Source: an uncultured Collinsella sp. (GTDB lineage: Bacteria; Actinomycetota; Coriobacteriia; Coriobacteriales; Coriobacteriaceae). Taken from it: 30,523 bases of DNA. Positions within the stretch are counted from its first letter, which is position 1. Each line of letters begins with the position of its first letter. The notes below the pieces were generated by a model, which saw only the letters and a list, made by a program, of their open reading frames with translations, was not told the DNA's origin and did not search any database. Location: the NCBI GenBank assembly GCA_900546775.1, contig UREM01000023.1, positions 1 through 30,523 of the forward strand, written 5' to 3'. The position numbers and the translations under genes are program-made. This document shows, piece by piece, positions 24,117 to 30,523 of the stretch.

Positions 24117-25322
24117 ATGTCACCAAACAGCGATTCCATCCTTTCCCAGGAGCTCTCGCGCCGCACTGCCCTTAAGGCCCTGTTCGGCGCCGCTTCTGCG
24201 GCAGTTCTTTTTGGCCTGCCCACTCGCGCCCATGCGGCGGAGGCTTCCAAAGAAACCACCGATAAATTGAATGCCGCCCAGGCCCAACTCGACGAGGTTC
24301 AGGCCCAGCTCGACAGCATCGCAAATGAGTATGCGGCGCTGGCCAACAAGAATGCCCAGACCCTCAACGACATCGAGAATGTCCAGGGCAAGATTGACGA
24401 CACGCAGGCCCAGATCGATGAAAAGAAGGCCGAGCTCAAGAAGAAGCGCAACGACCTTTCCGATCGCGTGGCCGCCAGCTACAAGTCCGGCGGTACGAAC
24501 ATCCTGTCGCTGCTGCTGGCCTCTGGCTCGTTTGAGGAACTCGTCGCCAACGCGCATTACGTTGAGAAGATCAACAAGAGCGACCGCGATGCCATCGAGG
24601 ATATCCAGACGATTCAGGCCGAGCTCGACGCACAGAAGACCGAGCTCGAAGCACAAAAGGCTGACCTGGAGAAACTCAAGGATCAGCAGATGGCTCAGAT
24701 GCAGGATATGCAGGCCAAGCAGCAAGAGGTCCAGACCGTGCTGAACGGTCTTTCCGACGACGTCAAGGAACTCATGGCTCAGCGCGATTCCGAGATCCTC
24801 GCTGCCGCCCAGGCTGAGGAGGCCGCTAGGAAGGCGGCTGCGGCAGCCGCGGCCTCTGCGAACACGGGCTCTTCTTCGGGTGGCTCGAGCTCGGGTGGCG
24901 GCTCGTATGCCGGCGGCACCCCGCAACAGACGGGCGGTTCGGGCAAGCAGCAGGCCGTCGTCAATGCGTGCTACTCGACGCCTTCTCCCGGCCAGGGCTG
25001 GTGTGCTGCCTGGGTTACCAACGTCTTCCGCAATGCCGGCGTGGGCTATTTTGGCGGCAACGCGTGTGACATGTTCAACGCCTGGTGCTATAGCTCCGAC
25101 CGCTCGGCGCTGCAGGTGGGCATGATCGTGGCCGATTCCTCGCACAGCGGCACGGGTGCTCCGGGCCTTATCTACGGTCATGTGGGTATCTACGTTGGCG
25201 GCGGCATCGTTATGAGCAACGAGGGTGCCATTACGTCTAAGTCGCTTGATTCGTTTATTAGCTTCTATGGTACTGGCTCTGGCGTGCGTTGGGGCTGGCT
25301 TGGCGGTATTGCGCTGTCGTAA
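24117..25322 (+). CDS. Tat-exported coiled-coil peptidoglycan hydrolase (NlpC/P60- or CHAP-like)
   Basis: The 401-aa protein starts after GGAG at 24108-24111. It begins with a twin-arginine type signal (ELSRRTALKALFGAA, residues 12-26) and a likely cleavage site after AHA (40). Residues about 45-240 form a long coiled coil like the N-terminal parts of PcsB and RipA-type hydrolases, which are controlled by FtsEX. An alanine tract and a Ser/Gly-rich linker (about 241-280) lead to a C-terminal cysteine peptidase-like domain with Cys296 (GWCAAWV), His355 (YGHVGIY) and Asn368. A role in cell separation is inferred. Tat rather than Sec export is unusual for this class. The NlpC/P60 versus CHAP assignment is uncertain. 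Confidence 0.8.
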   Translation: MSPNSDSILSQELSRRTALKALFGAASAAVLFGLPTRAHAAEASKETTDKLNAAQAQLDEVQAQLDSIANEYAALANKNAQTLNDIENVQGKIDDTQAQIDEKKAELKKKRNDLSDRVAASYKSGGTNILSLLLASGSFEELVANAHYVEKINKSDRDAIEDIQTIQAELDAQKTELEAQKADLEKLKDQQMAQMQDMQAKQQEVQTVLNGLSDDVKELMAQRDSEILAAAQAEEAARKAAAAAAASANTGSSSGGSSSGGGSYAGGTPQQTGGSGKQQAVVNACYSTPSPGQGWCAAWVTNVFRNAGVGYFGGNACDMFNAWCYSSDRSALQVGMIVADSSHSGTGAPGLIYGHVGIYVGGGIVMSNEGAITSKSLDSFISFYGTGSGVRWGWLGGIALS

Positions 25323-25364
25323 AGCCGACTGGGCCGCGTGCCCGCCCGCAATATATTTGATTGT

Positions 25365-25433
25365 CTGCTCGGGCAGTCCTGCGCAAGACGAAGGCCACAT
25401 TAAGTGGCCTTCTTTGCGTGCGGAACTCGCGAT
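25365..25433 (+). repeat. Copy B of the hairpin-bearing intergenic repeat
   Basis: It matches copy A at 7011-7078. It fills almost exactly the space between the 33-bp arms, which copy A lacks, suggesting the core and the arms have separate histories. Confidence 0.75.
25390..25415 (+). terminator. Hairpin terminator after the wall-hydrolase gene
   Basis: GAAGGCCAC and GTGGCCTTC form a perfect 9-bp stem around ATTAA, followed by TTT. Outer bases CGCAA and TTGCG can extend the stem. Confidence 0.65.
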
Positions 25434-25518
25434 CAATCAAATATATTGCGGGCGGGCACGCGGCCCTCTCGGGTTCGGGGCGCTACGCACCGGATTGGTT
25501 GTCTGAATAAAAGAAAGT

Positions 25519-25546
25519 GAAGGCCCCTTTCGGGGCCTTCTTTTTT
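25519..25546. terminator. Bidirectional terminator at the murB 3' end
   Basis: GAAGGCCCC-TTTC-GGGGCCTTC has T-rich tails on both strands (TTTTTT on plus; ACTTTCTTTT on minus). The plus-strand T-run overlaps the murB stop codon (25545-25547). Confidence 0.85.
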
Positions 25547-26507
25547 AGAGGAATTCGCCGACTCGGTGGACTTCGGGTTCGAGGTCCACGTCGAATTGGT
25601 CTTTGACGGTTGTTTGGATGTGGCGGATGAGTTCGTCGACATCGGCGGCGGTGGCGTGGTCGGCGTTGACGATGAAGCCGCAGTGCTTTTCGCTCACCTG
25701 CGCGCCGCCAATGGCGTGTCCTCGCAGGCCGGCGTCCATGATGAGCTTGCCGGCAAAGTGGCCCTCGGGGCGCTTGAAGGTGGAGCCGGCACTCGGCATG
25801 TCGAGTGGCTGCTTGTCCTCGCGGCGCTGGCGGTAGTCGTCCATGTCGGCCTTGATCATCGCGGCGTTGCCCGGGGCGAGATTGAAAGTGGCCGAAAGCA
25901 CGATGAAACCGTCGTCGGCAATGCGGCTCTTGCGATAGCCCAGGTTGAGCTCATCGACATCGAACTCGATAATGCTGCCGCTACCGCGGGTGCCGTCGTC
26001 GAGCATGCGGGCGGGCTTGTAGACGCGCACGGACTCCAGCACATCGGCCATGCAGGCGCCGTATGCTCCGGCGTTCATGTAGCAGGCACCGCCGACCGAT
26101 CCGGGAATGCCCGAGATGGGCTCCATGCCGGTAAGGTCGGCCTCGGCTGCCGCGGCTGCGACATCGGAAAGCAAGGCGCCGGCTGCCGCCGTGACGTGCG
26201 TGCCGTCGACCGTAATGTCGGAGAGGCCCTCGCCCAGCGCTACGACGACGCCGCGGATGCCCTTGTCGCCGACGAGCAAGTCGGAGCCGTTGCCCACGAT
26301 GGTGAGTGGTAGATTGCAGCGATAGCAGGTATCGAGCGTGGCGACGAGGCCTTGCTCAGTATCGGGCGTGACAAAGACGTCGGCCGGACCGCCGATCTTA
26401 AACGTGGTGTGCTCGCGCATGGGCTCGCTCATCAGCACGTTGTCCTCGCCGGCAACGCCAGCGAGCGCGCACAGCAGGTCCTCGTTAAAAAAATCGTTCT
26501 CGTGCAT
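25545..26507 (-). CDS. murB: UDP-N-acetylenolpyruvoylglucosamine reductase
   Basis: MurB reduces UDP-GlcNAc-enolpyruvate to UDP-MurNAc with FAD and NADPH, the second committed step of peptidoglycan precursor synthesis. The 320-aa protein has TTFKIGGPAD (34-43), the FAD loop GNGSDLLVGDKG (72-83), SGIPGSVGGACYMNAGAYG (132-150), YRKSR (191-195), GSTFKRPEG with catalytic Ser242, and Glu312 in LEPEVHRVG. The short form without the long tyrosine loop suggests type II. The ATG at 26507 has AAGGCGG upstream; an extension to 26606 is not supported. Confidence 0.94.
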   Translation of the reverse strand: MHENDFFNEDLLCALAGVAGEDNVLMSEPMREHTTFKIGGPADVFVTPDTEQGLVATLDTCYRCNLPLTIVGNGSDLLVGDKGIRGVVVALGEGLSDITVDGTHVTAAAGALLSDVAAAAAEADLTGMEPISGIPGSVGGACYMNAGAYGACMADVLESVRVYKPARMLDDGTRGSGSIIEFDVDELNLGYRKSRIADDGFIVLSATFNLAPGNAAMIKADMDDYRQRREDKQPLDMPSAGSTFKRPEGHFAGKLIMDAGLRGHAIGGAQVSEKHCGFIVNADHATAADVDELIRHIQTTVKDQFDVDLEPEVHRVGEFL

Positions 26508-26649
26508 ACGAATATCCGCCTTTTGGTGGTCGTTGTCATCAATCGATTGCAATATACCCCACCCGGACGGATTTGGTGCGCTGGCGGCGATAAAACAGCC
26601 GTCCACCGGATTGGTAAAGTGTTTATCACCGAGGTAGAGGGGTAGTCGC

Positions 26650-26655
26650 TATACT
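26650..26655 (+). promoter_or_regulatory. Candidate -10 of the LacI-family gene
   Basis: TATACT is a near-consensus -10, giving a start near 26662 and a leader of about 29 bases. No clear -35 is seen, so an activator or extended promoter contacts may be needed. Confidence 0.35.
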
Positions 26656-26690
26656 TTCAAGAGATTGCGCGTAAACCCGGAAGGAGCGAG

Positions 26691-27719
26691 ATGGCCAACA
26701 AAGTCACCCTCAAGCAGATCGCCCAGGAGGTGGGGCTTTCCCCCTCGTCGGTCTCGCTTGTTCTCAATAATCGGCCCTGTCGCATCTCGGAAGAAAACCG
26801 CAAGCTCATCAAAGAGGTCGCGGCGCGCAACCACTATGTTCCCAACCAGATTGCGCGCAGCCTGGTCATGCGCGAGTCGCGCACGCTGGGCCTTATCGTC
26901 CCTAACATCGAGAGCCGCTTTTTTGCCTCGCTCGCCGGTAGCCTGGAAAAGCGCTGCCGCGAGGACGGCTATGCGCTCTTCATTACCAGCTCGGGCGGAA
27001 GCGCCGATGACGATCTGGAGCTGCTGCGCCAGCTGGTGACGCGCGGCGTTGATGGCGTCTTCCTGGTGGTGGGTGACGAGTTCTCCGATGACCGCGCCCT
27101 GCGCGAAGAAGTCAGCCACCTGCCCATCCCGGCCGTAATGGTCGACCGTGCCATTGAGGGGCTCGAGTGCGACAAGGTGATGTTCGACCACGAGATGGGC
27201 GGCTATATGGCCACCCGCTATCTGATCGAGCAAGGCCACCGCCGTATTGCCTGCCTGGTTAATGCCCGCCGTTCCAATACGGGTCGCAAGCGACTTGCCG
27301 GCTATGAGCGCGCGCTGCGCGAGGTTGGCCTGCCGATCGACGCGCGTTTGGAGTTTGAGAGCGAGTACTACATTCCGAGCGCATACGAGGCCTCGGAGGC
27401 AGTGCTCGCAACTGACGCCACTGCCGTGTTCGCAAGCTCAGATAACATTGCCCTCGGTTTGCTCAAGCGCTTACACGAGATGGGGAAGAGCATCCCGGGC
27501 GATATCTCGGTGGTGAGCTATGACAACTCGGCGGCCGACGTTCTCTTTGAGCCGGCGCTGACCGCGATTGAGCAGGACCCTGGTGTCCTTGCGGAGCATG
27601 CTTTTGGCTGCATGTCCAAGCGTCTTGCCGGTAGGGGCGGCAGGCGTGCCGAAGAGGTCGTTCTGGAGCCGGAGCTTATCGTTAAGGACAGCGTGCTCGA
27701 GCTTACTAAACACAACTAA
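26691..27719 (+). CDS. LacI-family transcriptional regulator
   Basis: The 342-aa protein has an N-terminal helix-turn-helix (VTLKQIAQEVGLSPSSVSLV, residues 5-24), a hinge helix (about 48-60, NQIARSLVMRES) and a periplasmic-binding-protein-like effector core (about 63-335; GLIVPNIESRFFASL, VFASSDNIALGLLKRL). AAGGAG precedes the ATG. It lies 204 bases upstream of xfp, and that gap has palindromes with a central CG, the usual LacI-family operator form. It is therefore probably a regulator of xfp and possibly of itself. The effector is unknown. Confidence 0.92.
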   Translation: MANKVTLKQIAQEVGLSPSSVSLVLNNRPCRISEENRKLIKEVAARNHYVPNQIARSLVMRESRTLGLIVPNIESRFFASLAGSLEKRCREDGYALFITSSGGSADDDLELLRQLVTRGVDGVFLVVGDEFSDDRALREEVSHLPIPAVMVDRAIEGLECDKVMFDHEMGGYMATRYLIEQGHRRIACLVNARRSNTGRKRLAGYERALREVGLPIDARLEFESEYYIPSAYEASEAVLATDATAVFASSDNIALGLLKRLHEMGKSIPGDISVVSYDNSAADVLFEPALTAIEQDPGVLAEHAFGCMSKRLAGRGGRRAEEVVLEPELIVKDSVLELTKHN

Positions 27720-27728
27720 ACACGTTTA
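27717..27728. promoter_or_regulatory. Weaker LacI-type operator candidate
   Basis: TAAACACGTTTA is nearly palindromic with an offset centre and overlaps the regulator's stop codon. It lies 105 bp (about ten helical turns) upstream of the first strong site, which would suit looping. Confidence 0.3.
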
Positions 27729-27821
27729 CCAATTTGCAGAGACCGAATGTGGAGCACCTGTGACAATCAACGCCGCAGGTGAATGTCGCGTTTTGCTAAT
27801 CGATGGGATTGATAAGGGTGG

Positions 27822-27833
27822 TAAAACGTTTTT
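27822..27833. promoter_or_regulatory. LacI-type operator 1 upstream of xfp
   Basis: TAAAACGTTTTT is a CG-centred palindrome with a single end mismatch. Its centre is 21 bp from that of the next site. Confidence 0.65.
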
Positions 27834-27842
27834 TCACCATGA

Positions 27843-27854
27843 TAAAACGTTTTA
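27843..27854. promoter_or_regulatory. LacI-type operator 2 upstream of xfp
   Basis: TAAAACGTTTTA is a perfect 12-bp palindrome. It ends 5 bp before TATACT (27860-27865), a candidate -10 of xfp, so binding would affect promoter use. Confidence 0.7.
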
Positions 27855-27923
27855 GCAAATATACTGGTCCCAACGAAAGGTTGCCGTATTGGAGGGTGAC
27901 CGCACAGCGAAGGGACATAAACA

Positions 27924-30452
27924 ATGGCTAAAACACTGGGGACGCCGTGGCAAAAGCTGGGCCACGAGGTGCCGGCTTCCGAGCTCGAGGGCGTCGACCT
28001 GTATTGGCGCGCATCGAACTATCTGTCCGTCGGTCAGATCTACCTTCGCTCTAACCCGCTAATGCGCCCCGACTTTGTCGACGAGAAAACCGGTGAGGTG
28101 CGCGACTTCGGTCGTCCGGACGTTAAGCACCGCCTGGTTGGCCACTGGGGCACCACGCCCGGCATCAACTTCCTGTTCGGTCACGTCAATCGACTGATCG
28201 CCGACCACAACCAGAATGCTATCTTCTTGATGGGCCCTGGTCACGGTGGCCCCGCCGGTACTGCTCAGTCGCTGCTCGACGGCACCTACCGCGAGATTCG
28301 CCCCGACATCACCAATGACGAGGCAGGCCTGCAGAAGTTCTTCCGCCAGTTCTCCTATCCCGGCGGCATCCCGAGCCACTTTGCGCCCGAGACGCCCGGT
28401 TCCATCCACGAGGGCGGCGAGCTCGGCTACACGCTCAGCCACGCTTACGGTGCCGTCATGGACAACCCGAGCCTGCTGGCCGTGGCCGTGGTGGGCGATG
28501 GCGAGTCCGAGACCGGTCCGCTCGCGACCTCTTGGCAGTCCAACAAGCTCGTGAACCCGGCAACCGACGGCATCGTCCTGCCGATCCTGCACCTCAACGG
28601 CTACAAGATCGCCAATCCCACCATCCTTGCCCGCGTGTCCGATGAGGAGCTCACCAAGTTCTTTGAGGGCATGGGCTATAAGCCGCACTTCTTTGTCGCC
28701 GGCTTTGACGACGAGAGCCACGCAAGCATTCATGCGCGTTTCGCTGCCCTGTTTGAGCAGGTCTTTGACGAGATCTGTGACATCAAGGTCACCGCGCAGG
28801 CCCAGGCCGCCGCGGGCGAGACCGTGGTCCGCCCGGCCTACCCCATGATCGTGTTCCGTACTCCCAAGGGCTGGACTTGCCCCAAGCACATCGACGGCAA
28901 GAAGACCGAGGACTCCTGGCGCGCCCATCAGGTTCCACTGGCGAGCGCCAAGGATACCCACGAGCACTTCCGCGTGCTGCGCGAGTGGCTGCGCTCCTAT
29001 AAGCCCGAGGAGCTCTTTACGCCCGAGGGCCAGGTACGCCCCGAGGTGACGGCCTTTATGCCGACCGGCGAGCTGCGTATCGGCGCCAATCCCAACGCGA
29101 ACGGCGGCAAGGTGCGCCGCGAGCTCGAGCTGCCCGATATCCACGCCCACGAGATCCCCGTCGCCGAGAAAGGTCACGGCTGGGGCTCCACCGAGGCCGC
29201 TCGCGTCTTTGGTGAGTACACTGCCGACGTTCTGGCCAAGAACATGGACGATTTCCGCATCTTTGGTCCCGACGAGACCGCGTCTAACCGCCTGCAGGCC
29301 GCCTACAAGGTGACCAAGAAGCAGTGGGATGCCGGCTTCTACGAGGACGAGGCCAACGACGAGCTGCTCGCCGGCTCCGGTAAGGTTGTCGAGCAGCTGT
29401 CCGAGCACCAGTGCGAAGGCTTCCTCGAGGCTTACGTGCTCACCGGCCGCTCCGGTGTGTGGAGCTCCTACGAGAGCTTTGTGCACGTGGTCGATTCCAT
29501 GGTCAACCAGCACTGCAAGTGGCTCGAGGCAACCAAGCGCGAGATTCCGTGGCGTGCCCCCATCAGCGGACTCAACATTTTGCTGTCGAGCCATGTTTGG
29601 CGTCAGGACCACAACGGCTTCTCGCACCAGGACCCCGGCTTTATCGACCTGCTGCTCAACAAGGCCAACGACACGCATATCGTGAATGCTTACTATCCGG
29701 CCGACGCCAACATGGCCCTCGCTGTGGCCGAGCGCGTCTATCAGTCCACCGACTGCGTCAACGCCATCTTCTGCGGCAAGCAGCCCGCCCCGACCTTCCA
29801 GACGGTCGACGAGGCCTGTGCCGAGCTCGCCGAGGGCGTCGCAACCTGGAAGTGGGCATCGACTGCCGACTCGCTCGCCGAGGCTGACGTCGTGGTTGCC
29901 ACGTGCGGTGACGTGCCGACGCTTGAGGCCCTGGCTGCAACCGATATGCTGCGCGAGCTGGGCATCAAGGTATGGTTCGTTAACGTGGTCGATCTGCTCA
30001 AGATTCAGAACGTCTGCGAGAACGACCAGGCCATCAGCGATGAGCGCTGGGCTGAGCTGTTCGGCTGCGGTGAGAAGCCCGTGCTCTTTGCGTTCCACGC
30101 CTATGCCGGCACGATTCGCCGCCTGATCTGGAACCGCCCCGGCCACGACGCCTTCCGCGTCCACGGCTACGAGGAGAAAGGCTCCACGACCACGCCGTTT
30201 GACATGCTGCGTCTGAACAACATGGACCGCTGGGCCCTGGCCGCCGACGTGCTGCGCATGGTCGACGCCGATAAGTTTGCCGAGCAGATTGATGAGTGGG
30301 AGGCCTTCCGCACCGAGGCCTTTGAGTTCGCGTGCGACGAGGGCTTCGATCACCCGGCCTTTACCGACTGGGTCTGGCCCGACGCTGCAGCTGCAACTGC
30401 TGCCGACGGCACGCTCTCCGCAACGCAGATGACCGCAGGCGACAACGAGTAG
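27924..30452 (+). CDS. xfp: Xylulose-5-phosphate/fructose-6-phosphate phosphoketolase
   Basis: This thiamine-diphosphate enzyme cleaves xylulose-5-phosphate or fructose-6-phosphate with phosphate to acetyl phosphate plus a shorter sugar phosphate, the key step of the bifid and phosphoketolase pathways. The 842-aa length is a little above the usual 790-825. Signatures include [12 protein letters not shown] (104-115), [20 protein letters not shown] (147-166) and the thiamine-diphosphate motif GDGESETGP (191-199). Substrate preference cannot be read with confidence. GAAGGGA lies about nine bases before the ATG. Codon use is highly biased, consistent with strong expression. The regulator upstream and two operators suggest sugar control. 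Only 71 bases follow the stop and no terminator is evident in them. Confidence 0.95.
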   Translation: MAKTLGTPWQKLGHEVPASELEGVDLYWRASNYLSVGQIYLRSNPLMRPDFVDEKTGEVRDFGRPDVKHRLVGHWGTTPGINFLFGHVNRLIADHNQNAIFLMGPGHGGPAGTAQSLLDGTYREIRPDITNDEAGLQKFFRQFSYPGGIPSHFAPETPGSIHEGGELGYTLSHAYGAVMDNPSLLAVAVVGDGESETGPLATSWQSNKLVNPATDGIVLPILHLNGYKIANPTILARVSDEELTKFFEGMGYKPHFFVAGFDDESHASIHARFAALFEQVFDEICDIKVTAQAQAAAGETVVRPAYPMIVFRTPKGWTCPKHIDGKKTEDSWRAHQVPLASAKDTHEHFRVLREWLRSYKPEELFTPEGQVRPEVTAFMPTGELRIGANPNANGGKVRRELELPDIHAHEIPVAEKGHGWGSTEAARVFGEYTADVLAKNMDDFRIFGPDETASNRLQAAYKVTKKQWDAGFYEDEANDELLAGSGKVVEQLSEHQCEGFLEAYVLTGRSGVWSSYESFVHVVDSMVNQHCKWLEATKREIPWRAPISGLNILLSSHVWRQDHNGFSHQDPGFIDLLLNKANDTHIVNAYYPADANMALAVAERVYQSTDCVNAIFCGKQPAPTFQTVDEACAELAEGVATWKWASTADSLAEADVVVATCGDVPTLEALAATDMLRELGIKVWFVNVVDLLKIQNVCENDQAISDERWAELFGCGEKPVLFAFHAYAGTIRRLIWNRPGHDAFRVHGYEEKGSTTTPFDMLRLNNMDRWALAADVLRMVDADKFAEQIDEWEAFRTEAFEFACDEGFDHPAFTDWVWPDAAAATAADGTLSATQMTAGDNE

Positions 30453-30523
30453 GTAGGCATCCGGGACGGTCTCGCGCTGGGGCCTTGCCCGGCGGGGTGG
30501 CCTTGCTCCGGGAAGTGGGCTTC

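Larger units (their letters stand above)
25331..25466. repeat. Nested palindrome with perfect 33-bp inverted arms
   Basis: The 33 bases at 25331-25363 (starting GGGCCGCGTGCCCGCC) and at 25434-25466 are exact reverse complements. They enclose 70 bp that contain copy B of the hairpin repeat. The arms end abruptly on both sides. No transposase frame is present. Arm length and exactness point to recent insertion or gene conversion. Confidence 0.85.

Noticed and set aside
27755..27781. CACCTG/CAGGTG inverted repeat after the LacI-family gene
   Set aside because: The arms are only six bases and self-palindromic, with no T-run, so a terminator or operator cannot be supported.
28059..30353. 764-residue minus-strand open frame
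   Set aside because: It is antisense to xfp, whose motifs are clear. The translation shows no domain.
1..30523. Prophage, defence system or biosynthetic cluster
   Set aside because: Every substantial gene is accounted for by housekeeping, wall or carbohydrate functions. No integrase, structural phage, nuclease or synthase genes were found.

Overview
The window is chromosomal DNA from a high-GC Gram-positive gut-type bacterium, most likely a Collinsella or close relative (Coriobacteriia, Actinomycetota). The reasons are a GC-rich, strongly codon-biased sequence, a TsaB-RimI-TsaD triple fusion, a CwlM-like protein, a phosphoketolase, and a maltodextrin ABC system combined with PTS genes. The genus is an inference from gene content and style, not from a database match. 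Coding density is high. Two non-coding stretches stand out: 6954-7842, which is full of repeats, and 18209-18665, which holds a palindrome array.

Region 1 (about 70-6953, plus strand) is a tight housekeeping operon: acpS, nnr, alr, a family-4 uracil-DNA glycosylase, tsaE and one long gene fusing TsaB, RimI and TsaD. A candidate promoter lies at 71-100. The genes are adjacent or overlapping. Together they supply carrier-protein activation, NAD(P)HX repair, D-alanine for the wall, DNA repair and most of the t6A tRNA-modification machinery.

Region 2 (6954-7842) has no convincing gene. It carries a hairpin repeat that recurs near 25.4 kb, an AT-rich 230-bp element with perfect 30-bp inverted ends, a REP-like palindrome and a duplicated GC-rich segment. 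It ends at a tRNA-Gln gene on the minus strand. Region 3 (7843-12592, minus strand) holds the tRNA, a CwlM-like two-repeat peptidoglycan-binding protein with a degenerate amidase domain, an all-trans polyprenyl diphosphate synthase, and a PTS IIC-IIB permease fused to a HAD phosphatase.

Region 4 (12593-22688) is a carbohydrate island. A TreR-like GntR regulator is divergent from the PTS-HAD gene. It is followed by a complete sugar ABC transporter operon (Tat-type lipoprotein, two permeases, MsmK/MalK-type ATPase), and then by minus-strand malQ and glgP. Five near-identical palindromes of the form TTGTTTAAACAA lie upstream of the regulator, the PTS gene, the ABC operon and malQ. They suggest one maltodextrin or glucan regulon. 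Imported oligosaccharides would be processed by MalQ and GlgP to glucose-1-phosphate and glucose. galE follows as a separate unit.

Region 5 (23851-30523) contains a Tat-exported coiled-coil NlpC/P60- or CHAP-like wall hydrolase, a nested inverted-repeat element, murB, and a LacI-family regulator followed by xfp (phosphoketolase). The regulator-xfp gap has two TAAAACGTTTTW palindromes spaced exactly 21 bp apart. The phosphoketolase gives a plausible route for sugar phosphates made by the carbohydrate island.
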